Below are positions 34,543 through 41,943 of a stretch of 64,000 bases of DNA, one piece after another (within the stretch, counting starts at the first letter, position 1; each line of letters begins with the position of its first letter). This DNA comes from Stenotrophomonas bentonitica (GTDB lineage Bacteria; Pseudomonadota; Gammaproteobacteria; Xanthomonadales; Xanthomonadaceae), in contig NZ_PKQP01000010.1 in NCBI RefSeq assembly GCF_002887735.1, positions 62,001-126,000 on the forward strand, in the 5' to 3' direction. A program made the position numbers and the translations under genes. The notes beneath the pieces are model-generated. The model searched no databases, was not told the DNA's origin, and saw only the letters and a program-made list of their open reading frames with translations.

Positions 34543-35306
34543 TGCCGGGCCTGCCGTGCCAGGTGGCTATCGACGGACTCACCGATCTTCGCCATCGTCA
34601 GCGGGTAGTCCGCCGAGAAGCGCTCGACGCAGTGCGCCCAGTACTCGGTGTCGATCTCCCATTTGAAGCTGTAGCCGATCTCGGCCCTGGTCAGCGACGT
34701 CTTGACCTTCGGGTCAACGGCGTTCGGGAACGGGACGAGGTTTTGCCTCACATCGAGTGCCAAGGGCATGATTCCCCAGCAACTGAGCAGCTGGCCCCCG
34801 TTGGCTTCCGCCAGCTTCAACGCCACCTCCATCGCCGGGTCCGACAGCGGAACAAAGGTGTGTCCATTCGCTTTGATGTGCGCGGTCGCGGCGAGCTTCC
34901 CCTTCTCCGACTCGAAGGCGCTTGCCCGCAGGTCATCCTCGGTCGGCTCGCGCCGAAGGGTCTTCGCCAAATGCTGGACGAAGGCAGCACGCAGTCCATG
35001 GGTCAGGACATCGCCGAGACCAGCAACATCAGCAGCCCACTCCGCCGGAACCTCGAAGGTGTCCGTGCAGTAGGTGCAGTCAAATTCGTCATCCACGCTG
35101 CCAGCCCAGCCCGGCGCGCGGCGCATTTTCAGGTTCGGGTAGTCCTCGCGGTTGCCCCCGCCGGTCCGCGTGTAGACCTCGATCTTGCCGTCATCGGCGA
35201 CCGACACATCACGCAGCCGCTCAACGTCGTTCTCACGCAGGCCGATCACAGCTAGCAGCAGCGAAGACTTCGGATTCCTTCCGAACAGCATGTTGTACAG
35301 GCTCAC
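34539..35306 (-). CDS. Phage hypothetical protein, 255 residues
   Basis: The protein begins (GTG) SLYNMLFGRNPKSSLLLAVIG. It contains CTYCTDTFEVPAEW, a CxxC that could hold zinc, and several helical parts. The GTG at 35306 overlaps the stop of the upstream micro-gene (GTGA) and has AAGGAG 7 bases before it, so this start is well supported over a longer frame. No catalytic motif is recognised. Confidence 0.65.
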   Translation of the reverse strand: MSLYNMLFGRNPKSSLLLAVIGLRENDVERLRDVSVADDGKIEVYTRTGGGNREDYPNLKMRRAPGWAGSVDDEFDCTYCTDTFEVPAEWAADVAGLGDVLTHGLRAAFVQHLAKTLRREPTEDDLRASAFESEKGKLAATAHIKANGHTFVPLSDPAMEVALKLAEANGGQLLSCWGIMPLALDVRQNLVPFPNAVDPKVKTSLTRAEIGYSFKWEIDTEYWAHCVERFSADYPLTMAKIGESVDSHLARQARQ

Positions 35307-35419
35307 GTGAGCACTCCTTGGCAGATAGCGGTGAAGAGGACTCCCAGGAAGAACGCGAGGAAGTAGGCGGCCATGTGGCCGATGGCGTAGCGGTGCGCGG
35401 CGCGGTCGGCGGCGGTCAT
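35303..35419 (-). CDS. Membrane micro-protein
   Basis: This 38-residue frame, MTAADRAAHRYAIGHM then AAYFLAFFLGVLFTAICQGV, has one hydrophobic segment. It begins at an ATGA overlap with the upstream gene and ends in a GTGA overlap with the next one. Perfect coupling at both ends argues that it is translated. Confidence 0.55.
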   Translation of the reverse strand: MTAADRAAHRYAIGHMAAYFLAFFLGVLFTAICQGVLT

Positions 35420-35844
35420 GCGGCACCGCCTTTGACGCGGGCGAGGGCTCGCGAAACTGCGACCGCAGGCGCATAGCCGTGCTCATCAATTTCACGCCAC
35501 TCACAGGCTTCGATCAGCTCGAAAATCGCCTGAAGTTTCGGGCGCATCTGCGTTTCCCACGCATGCTTGGGCGAGATGGGCTGAGCGCCCATTTCCAGCA
35601 TTCCTGCCAGCTCGTAGAAGGCGTCCACGTAGCCGCTGTATCCCTGCAGGCCATGGCTGACGGCCATGGACCGGATAGCGTTTACAGCCGATTCGACCCC
35701 CACCTTCGAAAAGTCTCGCCATCCATACGGCGCGTGCTCCATGAGTGCGGCCCACACCTGTTCCCAGGCATTCGCCTGAGTCCGAAGCCGCGCAATTTCG
35801 GCTTCAATACCACCCGGCAGATCACCCGTCGTATCAAGCGTCAT
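35416..35844 (-). CDS. Phage hypothetical protein
   Basis: The 142-residue protein has a helical start (IEAEIARLRTQANAWEQVWA), a central WRDFSKVGVESAVNAIRSM and YVDAFYELAGMLEMGAQPIS. ATG 35844 has AGAGGG upstream; a TTG three codons earlier is less likely. It overlaps the micro-gene upstream by 11 bases. No family recognised. Confidence 0.6.
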   Translation of the reverse strand: MTLDTTGDLPGGIEAEIARLRTQANAWEQVWAALMEHAPYGWRDFSKVGVESAVNAIRSMAVSHGLQGYSGYVDAFYELAGMLEMGAQPISPKHAWETQMRPKLQAIFELIEACEWREIDEHGYAPAVAVSRALARVKGGAA

Positions 35845-35998
35845 GGCTGACAACCCTCTTCTGTGTGGTTTCGGACTCTTTGATGTCTTCCCAGTGGTGG
35901 CGCTCGACCGTTACCCAGATCGTCCAGTCGCCATCTCCGAAAGCGATGCGGTATTGGTACTTCTGGCGATTACCCTTGGTGTCGGCAGGCGCGTTCAT
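35834..35998 (-). CDS. Small phage protein
   Basis: This 54-residue frame (MNAPADTKGNRQKYQYRIAF then WTIWVTVERHHWEDIKESE) is hydrophilic, beta-strand-like and starts at an ATGA overlap with the upstream gene. The composition and coupling make it a likely real gene. Confidence 0.55.
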   Translation of the reverse strand: MNAPADTKGNRQKYQYRIAFGDGDWTIWVTVERHHWEDIKESETTQKRVVSHDA

Positions 35999-36345
35999 GC
36001 CGCCACCTGCTGAGTCGCCATCTCCAGCAGCTGCTCGTCCATCGCCGCAGCCTCAACCGCAGCCAGCGCGTACAGCTGGGCCAGCAGCGGCGAGTCGATC
36101 AGGTCCGACGGGTCCGTGTGGTGCAGCTGGTGCAGCGCCAAGGTCACGTCGGTGTAGTGCTCACCGTCGAACGAACCGGCCACCCACTGCTCGGCTTCGC
36201 GGCACGCTGCCGGGTCGGCGCGCAGGGCCGGTACCAGGTCAGCAGCCTGCTCGGCGGCCAGTTCGGAGTCGAAGCGCGGATCTTCCCGGTCGTCCCAGCT
36301 GCGCTGGGCGTTGCGGTGCAGGTCATTGGCGGTATGGAGGGACAT
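35995..36345 (-). CDS. Phage hypothetical protein
   Basis: The 116-residue acidic helical protein begins MSLHTANDLHRNAQRSWDDR and has CREAEQWVAGSFDGEHYTDV and a helical end rich in Ala and Glu. The start is chosen at ATG 36345, just after the upstream gene (stop 36347). Unknown function. Confidence 0.6.
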   Translation of the reverse strand: MSLHTANDLHRNAQRSWDDREDPRFDSELAAEQAADLVPALRADPAACREAEQWVAGSFDGEHYTDVTLALHQLHHTDPSDLIDSPLLAQLYALAAVEAAAMDEQLLEMATQQVAA

Positions 36346-36346
36346 G

Positions 36347-36712
36347 TCAGGCCTCCCCGGCAGCTTTGGTGATAGCGGCGCGGACTTGTTCCTGAGCCAG
36401 ATTGCAGATGCGAAGGTTTTCTTCCCACCACGCGCGCCAAGCTGCCTCACCCTCGGGCGTGCCGCGCTTACCCGCCCACGGCTGACCGTCGCTGCCCGCT
36501 TCCTCGCGGCGCAGCCATTCTGCAAACGTCTGGCAAGCCTCCAGCAGCTCCGGCGCGGCGGCGATCAGGTGGGCGTTGTACCGGCCCTCATCGCGATAGG
36601 TGTTCACCTCTACTTTTGCCACAAGGGTCTGAGAAGAGCCGCTGCGGGCGTCCAAAATCAGGCTGCCGTGATCTTGGAAGCTCCACGGGCCGGGGCTGTG
36701 CTTACTGGTCAT
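36347..36712 (-). CDS. Phage hypothetical protein with PELLEA motif
   Basis: The 121-residue protein has HSPGPWSFQDHG and YNAHLIAAAPELLEACQTFA, the pattern of a very common phage family found in early operons of gamma-proteobacterial phages. The family function is unknown. It lies four bases from the first gene of the operon. Confidence 0.68.
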   Translation of the reverse strand: MTSKHSPGPWSFQDHGSLILDARSGSSQTLVAKVEVNTYRDEGRYNAHLIAAAPELLEACQTFAEWLRREEAGSDGQPWAGKRGTPEGEAAWRAWWEENLRICNLAQEQVRAAITKAAGEA

Positions 36713-36715
36713 CGC

Positions 36716-36937
36716 TCAGGCCTCCAGCACGGTGAAGGTCGGGCCGGTGTAGACCGGCGACGAGGTGCGGATGCCGTAGACCAGCGAGAGCAGGCGGCCA
36801 CGGTTCGAATCGTTCAGCTCGTCGCCGAAAACAGTCGGCTGGCGGATGGCGGCTTTGGCGGCCTGAGCAACCGAATCACCGATCAGGTCGGCAGCGCGGT
36901 AGTCGGCGATCAGCTGGGTGGCGGTTGCGATGTCCAT
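36716..36937 (-). CDS. First gene of the leftward early operon, hypothetical
   Basis: The 73-residue helical protein begins MDIATATQLIADYRAADLIG. It is the first gene after the leftward promoter at 36981-37009, in the position of lambda N, but it lacks the Arg-rich motif of antiterminators. Its leader is about 35-45 bases long. Confidence 0.6.
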   Translation of the reverse strand: MDIATATQLIADYRAADLIGDSVAQAAKAAIRQPTVFGDELNDSNRGRLLSLVYGIRTSSPVYTGPTFTVLEA

Positions 36938-36980
36938 GGTGGAGCCCCGTTGGATGGCCCGGTGTGGGCCGACGGGGCTA

Positions 36981-37021
36981 GTTAAACATAGCGTTTAATC
37001 CAAAGTCAACACGGTGTTTAA
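36981..37021 (-). promoter_or_regulatory. Leftward early promoter with two repressor operators (OL-like)
   Basis: On the minus strand, TTGACT (37009-37004), 17 bases and TTTAAC (36986-36981) form a sigma-70 promoter. A palindromic site TTAAACATAGCGTTTAA (36982-36998) covers the -10 region and a related site GTCAACACGGTGTTTAA (37005-37021) covers the -35 region. The same arrangement occurs at the rightward promoter at 38182-38222. Confidence 0.75.
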
Positions 37022-37053
37022 TATTTATGTGTAAAAAGCTTCGTCCACAAAAA

Positions 37054-37073
37054 AACCCCGCCGAAGCGGGGTT
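37054..37073 (-). terminator. Intrinsic terminator after the moron gene
   Basis: An 8-bp stem (AACCCCGC with GCGGGGTT) with a four-base loop is followed, in minus-strand direction, by a run of seven T. It ends the transcript of the gene at 37080-37379 before the leftward promoter. Confidence 0.82.
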
Positions 37074-37079
37074 CCTTGT

Positions 37080-37379
37080 TCAGTATCCGTAGCCGGTCGG
37101 CTGGCGCTGTCGCGTCCGAGGCTGGTTGTACGGGCTACCGTACGGGTTACTGCTCGTGGGCTTGTAGGGATCGACCGTCCCATTCCTCCCGTTGTACGGG
37201 TTCTGATTACCTTGGGTTGAGTAGTTGTCCAGCTTGGTCGAATTCGACTGGGATCGATAGTGCCCGTTAACGTACGTGCCGTCAGCGCGGGTGTACCCGT
37301 TCACGTACTGCTGAGCGGCTGCCCCGCCTGACAGCGTCATTGAAACCAGAGCTATACCTATTGCCATCTTGATCTTCAT
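37080..37379 (-). CDS. Exported Tyr/Asn/Gly-rich small protein (moron)
   Basis: The 99-residue protein has a signal peptide (MKIKMAIGIALVSMTLSGGAAA) and a low-complexity mature part: YVNGYTRADGTYVNGHYRSQ, then NPYNGRNGTVDPYKPTSSN. The TRADGTYVNGHYRS phrase is found in exported proteins of many proteobacteria. It sits between the repressor and the leftward promoter with its own terminator, the classic place for a lysogenic-conversion (moron) gene expressed in the lysogen. Possible envelope role. Confidence 0.7.
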   Translation of the reverse strand: MKIKMAIGIALVSMTLSGGAAAQQYVNGYTRADGTYVNGHYRSQSNSTKLDNYSTQGNQNPYNGRNGTVDPYKPTSSNPYGSPYNQPRTRQRQPTGYGY

Positions 37380-37412
37380 GCTTCACTTCCTTGAGGTAGG
37401 GCCTTTCCATCT

Positions 37413-37438
37413 CCTGCCCGGAGCCCCTTGCGGGCAGG
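37413..37438 (-). terminator. Hairpin downstream of the repressor gene
   Basis: An 8-bp stem (CCTGCCCG with CGGGCAGG) and a 10-base loop lies 20 bases after the repressor stop. There is no long T run, so it is a possible weak terminator. Confidence 0.45.
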
Positions 37439-37456
37439 CGTTACCACTCTATTGGT

Positions 37457-38149
37457 TCAGTTGAAGCGCTCGATCCTGTTTCGCAGGTACACCTTGCCCC
37501 CGATCACGGTCCCCTCTGGCACCGGGAAAGGATCGCCATAGCTCTTGTTTTCGCTTGCTACATAGACTAGCCCGCGATCGAGGAGCCGCTTGATCTGCTG
37601 CCCATTGCCCATGTTGATCAGGTACAGCCCATCGCCATCGAAGAACGTGACGGCGGTATCCACCACCACGGTGTCGCCTGGCTGGATGACCGGCTGCATG
37701 GAGTCGCCAGTGCCGGTAATCAGCCTCAGGCGTCCAGGAGCGGGCACGAACCCGATGATGCTGCGGATGTACCCCGGCTCGAAATCGATGGCCCTGATCA
37801 CCTCCGGGTAATCAGCATTCTCCACTGCGCCTCCCATGCCCGCCTCCGCATCCAGTTGCTGAACGCGAACATAGTCACCGGCAGTCGCAATGGTCGCGAC
37901 GCTGGCAGGTGCACCGGCTACGAACATCGGCTCTTCCGCCGAAAGCACCCAGGTGGAACTGACACCCAGCTCCTGTTGCGCCTTGTGCGCTCCTGCTGCG
38001 GATACGCCGGTTGCCCGGCTCTCCCAATTCTTCACGGTCTGGGGGGACTGGCCTAGCGCCCGAGCCAGCGCAGACTGGCCTCGCACAGGAGGGTCGAGCT
38101 GGGCGGCCGCGGCGTACAGCCGCTTCATAGATGGGTGCATTGATGACAT
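37457..38149 (-). CDS. LexA/CI-type prophage repressor
   Basis: This repressor of about 230 residues has an N-terminal helix-turn-helix (SALARALGQSPQTVKNWESR), a linker with the Ala-Gly cleavage site AEAGMGG, and a C-terminal S24 peptidase domain with catalytic Ser in GTGDSMQPVIQPGD and Lys in GNGQQIKRLL. It should therefore be inactivated by RecA-stimulated self-cleavage. Starts at 38149, 38140 or 38128 are all possible, and none has a strong Shine-Dalgarno. It would bind the five operator sites at 36982-37021 and 38167-38221. Confidence 0.9.
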   Translation of the reverse strand: MSSMHPSMKRLYAAAAQLDPPVRGQSALARALGQSPQTVKNWESRATGVSAAGAHKAQQELGVSSTWVLSAEEPMFVAGAPASVATIATAGDYVRVQQLDAEAGMGGAVENADYPEVIRAIDFEPGYIRSIIGFVPAPGRLRLITGTGDSMQPVIQPGDTVVVDTAVTFFDGDGLYLINMGNGQQIKRLLDRGLVYVASENKSYGDPFPVPEGTVIGGKVYLRNRIERFN

Positions 38150-38166
38150 GCCGCATTGTCTAGCGA

Positions 38167-38222
38167 CTAAACGCGGCGTTGTTACACGCGGTGTTGACTC
38201 TACATTAAACATGACGTTTAAT
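38167..38222 (+). promoter_or_regulatory. Rightward early promoter with three repressor operators (OR-like)
   Basis: TTGACT (38194-38199), 17 bases and TTTAAT (38217-38222) form a strong sigma-70 promoter. Three related 17-bp sites lie at 38167-38183 (CTAAACGCGGCGTTGTT), 38182-38198 (TTACACGCGGTGTTGAC) and 38205-38221 (TTAAACATGACGTTTAA). The first is next to the repressor start and could control its own promoter. Confidence 0.78.
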
Positions 38223-38228
38223 CGCGTC

Positions 38229-38453
38229 ATGAACCAGCCAACCACCCCGATGCACAAGGATGCCGAGCTGATCGACTCGCTCGGTGGACCCGCCGAAGTC
38301 GCGCGAAAGCTGGGCTTCGACATGCCCAAAGGCACGCAGCGAGTTCAGAACTGGAAGTACCGGGGAATTCCCCCGTACACGCTTGTCACTCGAGCTGACG
38401 TTTTCGCCCCGAAGCCCTCCCGCCGCCGCAAATCCTCCGCTGCATCTGCCTGA
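38229..38453 (+). CDS. Cro/YdaS-like regulator, probably leaderless mRNA
   Basis: This 74-residue DNA-binding protein has a helix-turn-helix of the Cro/YdaS type (LIDSLGGPAEVARKLGFDMP, then QRVQNWKYRGIP) and a basic tail. The -10 box of the rightward promoter ends at 38222, so transcription should start at or next to the ATG at 38229, with no room for a ribosome-binding site. ATG 38250 is an alternative start, also without a clear site. It is divergent from the repressor, as in lambda cro. Confidence 0.8.
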   Translation: MNQPTTPMHKDAELIDSLGGPAEVARKLGFDMPKGTQRVQNWKYRGIPPYTLVTRADVFAPKPSRRRKSSAASA

Positions 38454-38454
38454 C

Positions 38455-38625
38455 ATGACCACCTCACCGGCCACCGGTGGGGAAGGGCACCACGGTGCCG
38501 CTGCCGATCACCGCGCTGCGCCTCCGCTGGACCACTGGCTTCACCTGCACTTTCCGTCCCACCCGCTTCAGGACGAAGCACCTACCTCCACTCCGCACGA
38601 GCGTGAGGACGTTGGTTTCGGCTGA
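38455..38625 (+). CDS. Doubtful small phage protein
   Basis: This 56-residue frame begins one base after the cro-like stop and is rich in His, Pro and Ala (GGEGHHGAAADHRAAPPLDH). The position in the operon fits a gene, but codon use is not convincing. A minus-strand frame of similar size (38464-38652) overlaps it. Neither is certain. The rest of the gap to 38745 shows only the AAAGGGG ribosome site of the next gene. Confidence 0.3.
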   Translation: MTTSPATGGEGHHGAAADHRAAPPLDHWLHLHFPSHPLQDEAPTSTPHEREDVGFG

Positions 38626-38744
38626 CTGATCACGTTTCGACACTGGCTGCACTCCGTTGGGGTGCGGCCATTTTCAGAACCATCCAGGGGAATCCCGGGG
38701 AACACGTCGTCCCCCAGCTTCCCCAGAACCGCAAAGGGGCACCC

Positions 38745-39113
38745 ATGCGACACCTCAGCATCACTTACCAGGGTGGACTCACCCACACATCAAGGAGCCT
38801 GCGCGAGCTGCTGCTGGTGCAGGTCCAGCACAACGGCGGCGTGGTCGCCGTGGCCGGCAAGATGGATCTGGCACCGTCCAAGCTGTCGGAGAAGCTGGCC
38901 GGCGGGGACACGTCCGGCAAGCCGCGCGGCATGACGATCGACGAGCTGGAGCGCTACATCAAGGAGACCGGTGACGTGTCCCCGGTGCACTACCTGATCG
39001 AGAAGTACCTGACCTGCCCGGAAGCCCAGCACGCCGAGGCCATCGCCCAGTTCACCAACCTGGCCCGTGCCATGGCACCGCTGGCCCAGAGCCTCGGGAT
39101 CAAGTGGCCATGA
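38745..39113 (+). CDS. CII-like phage regulator
   Basis: The 122-residue protein has a segment MDLAPSKLSEKLAGGDTSGK followed by MTIDELERYIKETGDVSPVH, the pattern of CII/CP76-type phage activators. AAAGGGG precedes the ATG. It lies third after the cro-like gene, as cII does in lambda. Its expected role is in the lysis-lysogeny decision; no TTGC-N6-TTGC site was seen, so its target differs from lambda. Confidence 0.72.
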   Translation: MRHLSITYQGGLTHTSRSLRELLLVQVQHNGGVVAVAGKMDLAPSKLSEKLAGGDTSGKPRGMTIDELERYIKETGDVSPVHYLIEKYLTCPEAQHAEAIAQFTNLARAMAPLAQSLGIKWP

Positions 39114-39202
39114 ACGCGACTGAGAAGGCCATGGTGGTAGTCCGCATGCTGTGGTTCACCGCAGCCTGCCTGTCGCTCTTGGGAGGTCACCATGGCCGGT
39201 GA
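39110..39202 (+). CDS. Possible membrane micro-protein
   Basis: This 30-residue frame starts at an ATGA overlap with the CII-like gene and has a hydrophobic segment (VVVRMLWFTAACLSLL). Its end overlaps the initiator start by 11 bases. It may serve mainly to couple translation to the initiator gene, whose GGGAGGTCACC site lies inside it. Confidence 0.4.
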   Translation: MNATEKAMVVVRMLWFTAACLSLLGGHHGR

Positions 39203-39998
39203 CTGGATCAAGATGCGCTCCAACCTCGCAACGAGTCCGAAAGTTGTCCGCATCGCGTCCGCATTGAAAGCGGACAGGCTTCGCGTCATCGGGGGACTGC
39301 ACGCGGTTTGGTGCCTGTTCGATGCGCATTCCGACGACGGCACGCTGGTCGGTTACTCGCCCGTCGTGCTGGACGACCTGATCGGCTGGCCGGGCTTTTC
39401 GGCCGCCATGATCGCCGTGGAATGGATGCTCGAAGACGGCGAAAACCTTGTCGTACCAAGGTTTGACGACCATAACGGGGCATCGGCGAAGCGCCGTGCA
39501 CAGGACGCAGACAGGAAGAAGAGCGTCCGCAATATGTCCGCACCGGCGTCCGCATCCGGAGCGGACAAAAAGCGGACTAGAGAAGAGAAGAGAAGAGAAG
39601 AAGAAAAGAACCCCCCAACCCCCCCGGCTGACGCCGAGGGGCAGAAGTCGGGTCGACGGAAGCGGGAGAAGATCACGTTCTCGGCGTTCCTCGACCAGTG
39701 CCAGGCCGCTGGCGAATCGGCGATCCCGAAGAACGATCCGATCTTCACGTTCGCCAACGACACGGGGATCCCGAAGGACTACCTGCACCTGGCATGGCGC
39801 GAGTTCTCGGCCCGGCATCGCGCCGACGGCCGGATGCAGAAGGACTGGCGTGCCCACTTCCGCGACGCCGTGCGCCGGAACTGGTTCAAGCTCTGGTGGT
39901 TCCCGGATACCGGCTCCTGCGATCTGACCACGGCAGGCGTGCAGCTGGCCCGGGAGCGTGACGCCGAGCGCGTCCGTGAGCAGGCGGAGGTCGAATGA
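39192..39998 (+). CDS. Phage replication initiator (lambda O-like position)
   Basis: The 268-residue protein begins MAGDWIKMRSNLATSPKVVR with a winged-helix-like N-terminal domain found in phage and plasmid initiators, followed by a highly charged linker (DKKRTREEKRREEEKN, PPTPP) and a C-terminal helical domain with WREFSARHRADGRMQKDWRA. GGGAGG precedes ATG 39192. It directly precedes a DnaB helicase with ATGA overlap, so it probably binds the origin and loads the helicase. Repeated GTCCGCA elements lie inside the gene. Confidence 0.82.
   Translation: MAGDWIKMRSNLATSPKVVRIASALKADRLRVIGGLHAVWCLFDAHSDDGTLVGYSPVVLDDLIGWPGFSAAMIAVEWMLEDGENLVVPRFDDHNGASAKRRAQDADRKKSVRNMSAPASASGADKKRTREEKRREEEKNPPTPPADAEGQKSGRRKREKITFSAFLDQCQAAGESAIPKNDPIFTFANDTGIPKDYLHLAWREFSARHRADGRMQKDWRAHFRDAVRRNWFKLWWFPDTGSCDLTTAGVQLARERDAERVREQAEVE
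39235..39577. other. Putative phage replication origin: phased GTCCGCA iterons inside the initiator gene
   Basis: Two clusters are seen. Cluster 1: GTCCGAA (39235), GTCCGCA (39246, 39257), inverse AGCGGAC (39269). Cluster 2: GTCCGCA (39525, 39536, 39548), inverse AGCGGAC (39560, 39571). Spacing is 11 or 12 bases throughout, one helical turn. A purine tract (AGAAG repeats, 39578-39610) and a C-rich run follow. As in lambda O, an initiator gene that contains its own origin is likely. Confidence 0.68.
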
Positions 39999-41473
39999 GC
40001 GCCCAGCCTGCCTACCGCGACGACTACGCCTACCTGCCGGTGCCGCCGCATTCGGTCGACTCGGAGCAATCGGTCCTCGGCGGACTGATGCTGGCCCCGG
40101 AAGCGCTGCGAGAGGTCCGCGACCTGCTGGCCGAGCAGGACTTCTACCGCCGCGACCACCAGATGATCTACCAGGCCATCTGCGACTTGGCCGACCGTGA
40201 GCAGCCCTTCGATGCGGTGCTGCTGGCCAATTGGTTCGAGAACCACGGCAAGCTGGAGCTGGTCGCCGATGGCGGCTACCTGATCGAGCTGGCCAGCACC
40301 GTGCCGTCGGCAGCGAACATCCGGGCATACGCGCAGGTGGTGCGGAACAAAGCATTGCTGCGCGGCGTGATCCAACGCGCCGGCGAGATCACCAACGAAG
40401 CCTATGAGGTTGCCGACGAAGACGCCGAGGCCCTCGTGGCCAGCGCCACCGCCAAGTTCGCCAACCTGAGCGTTCAGGCGGGCGGTACCGGCGGGCTGCT
40501 GCTGGTGCGCAGCGAGCTGCCGGGCATGTGGGCTGAAATGGAGGCCCGCTTCGAGGGCACAGCCGATCTTGGCTTGGTCCCGCCGTGGCACAACGTGGCG
40601 CGCAAGCTGCCCGGGTTGGAGCCGACCGACCTGATGATCCTGGCCGCCCGCCCGTCGATGGGCAAGACAGCCAACATGCTGGAGTGGGTCTACAGCGTTG
40701 CCGACCACGGCAAAAATGCCGCCGTTTTCAGCCTGGAGATGAGCCGCCGGCAGCTGCTGATGCGGCTGGCGAGCATGCATTCCGGCGTCCCGCTGTCGCG
40801 CATGCGAGTCAAAGGGGAGCTGACCGACGAGGACTGGCACAAGCTCAGCATCGCCCGCAACCACCTTCACGGGCTGGCGCTGGCGATCGATGACTGCGGG
40901 TCGCTGCCGGTGGACTCGCTGGTCGCTCGAGCATCGCGCATGCACGCCAAGGTCAGTGGTGGGCTCAGCATCATCGCGGTCGATTACCTGCAACTGCTGT
41001 CCGGGCCGGCCAAGGCTGGCAACCGAACGGAGGAGGTCTCGTACATCTCCCGCACGCTGAAGCAGCTGGCCAAGAACCTCGGCTGCCCCGTGATCGCACT
41101 GTCTCAGCTCAACCGCGGCGTGGAAACGCGCACCGACAAGCGCCCTGTGATGGCTGACCTGCGCGAGTCCGGCGGCATTGAGCAGGACGCCGACGTGATC
41201 GCGATGCTCTACCGCGACGACTACTACACCAAGGACCTGTGCGGCGCGCCAGGCGTGTCGGAATTCATCCTCGCCAAGAACCGGCAGGGCGAGACGGGCA
41301 CCGCCTACCTGCGGCACCACCTCGAGTGCAGCCGCTTCGAGAACTACCACGGCGACAAGCCGAACTACACGTTGCGGACCGCGATCCGCGCCTCCGCTGA
41401 TGACGACGGCGACGGGTTCGATGTCCCGCGCGGTCGCCGCAAGAGCGGCAAAGAACTGGCCCAAGGAGACTGA
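39995..41473 (+). CDS. Replicative DNA helicase, DnaB-type
   Basis: This 492-residue helicase has the DnaB N-terminal domain (PPHSVDSEQSVLGGLMLAPE, DFYRRDHQMIYQAICDLAD) and the RecA-like core with Walker A AARPSMGKT, Walker B IIAVDYLQLL and the sensor region ALSQLNRGVETR then LRESGGIEQDADVI. The start overlaps the initiator stop. It replaces the need for host DnaB in phage replication. Confidence 0.95.
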   Translation: MSAQPAYRDDYAYLPVPPHSVDSEQSVLGGLMLAPEALREVRDLLAEQDFYRRDHQMIYQAICDLADREQPFDAVLLANWFENHGKLELVADGGYLIELASTVPSAANIRAYAQVVRNKALLRGVIQRAGEITNEAYEVADEDAEALVASATAKFANLSVQAGGTGGLLLVRSELPGMWAEMEARFEGTADLGLVPPWHNVARKLPGLEPTDLMILAARPSMGKTANMLEWVYSVADHGKNAAVFSLEMSRRQLLMRLASMHSGVPLSRMRVKGELTDEDWHKLSIARNHLHGLALAIDDCGSLPVDSLVARASRMHAKVSGGLSIIAVDYLQLLSGPAKAGNRTEEVSYISRTLKQLAKNLGCPVIALSQLNRGVETRTDKRPVMADLRESGGIEQDADVIAMLYRDDYYTKDLCGAPGVSEFILAKNRQGETGTAYLRHHLECSRFENYHGDKPNYTLRTAIRASADDDGDGFDVPRGRRKSGKELAQGD

Positions 41474-41475
41474 CA

Positions 41476-41943
41476 ATGCTCGGAACCTTCATCCTCCGCG
41501 CCGGCGATGCGCGCACCCGAATGGCCGCGGCCTGGCAGTTCGCCTGCAGCTTCCTGGAGTGCGGCCAGGACGTGCACGTCACCGTGAAGCAGTACAAGCC
41601 CACCCGCAGCCTGGAGCAGAACGCGATGTTCCACGCCATCTGCGGGGAGATCGCCCAGCAGAAGCAGTGGGCCGACCGCCACATCGATGCCGAGGGCTGG
41701 AAGCGTCTGCTGGTGGACGCCTGGGCGCGCGAGAGCGACCGCAGGCAGGGCGACGTGGTGCCCTCGCTGGACGGGGCCAGCATCGTGAACCTTGCCATGC
41801 AGACCCGGCGCATGACCGTGGCCGACATGGCCGAGCTGATCACCTTCGCCCAGTGGTGGGCGGTGGACAACGACGTGAAGCTGCGGGACGTGGCGCCGCT
41901 GCGCGATCAGCGGATCGCGGATGAATCGAGGGCTGCAGCATGA
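41476..41943 (+). CDS. ninB: NinB-type recombination mediator
   Basis: The 155-residue protein matches lambda NinB (Orf): FILRAGDARTRMAAAWQFAC, SLEQNAMFHAICGEIAQQKQ, WKRLLVDAWARES and the C-terminal ITFAQWWAVDNDVKL. Orf supports phage recombination by loading the annealing protein on SSB-coated DNA. It lies two bases after the helicase gene, and the next micro-gene overlaps its stop (ATGA). Confidence 0.88.
   Translation: MLGTFILRAGDARTRMAAAWQFACSFLECGQDVHVTVKQYKPTRSLEQNAMFHAICGEIAQQKQWADRHIDAEGWKRLLVDAWARESDRRQGDVVPSLDGASIVNLAMQTRRMTVADMAELITFAQWWAVDNDVKLRDVAPLRDQRIADESRAAA

Noticed and set aside
38464..38652. Minus-strand frame of 62 codons in the early rightward operon
   Set aside because: Runs against the operon without a promoter or ribosome site; the competing plus frame is also weak, so only the latter is listed, at low confidence.
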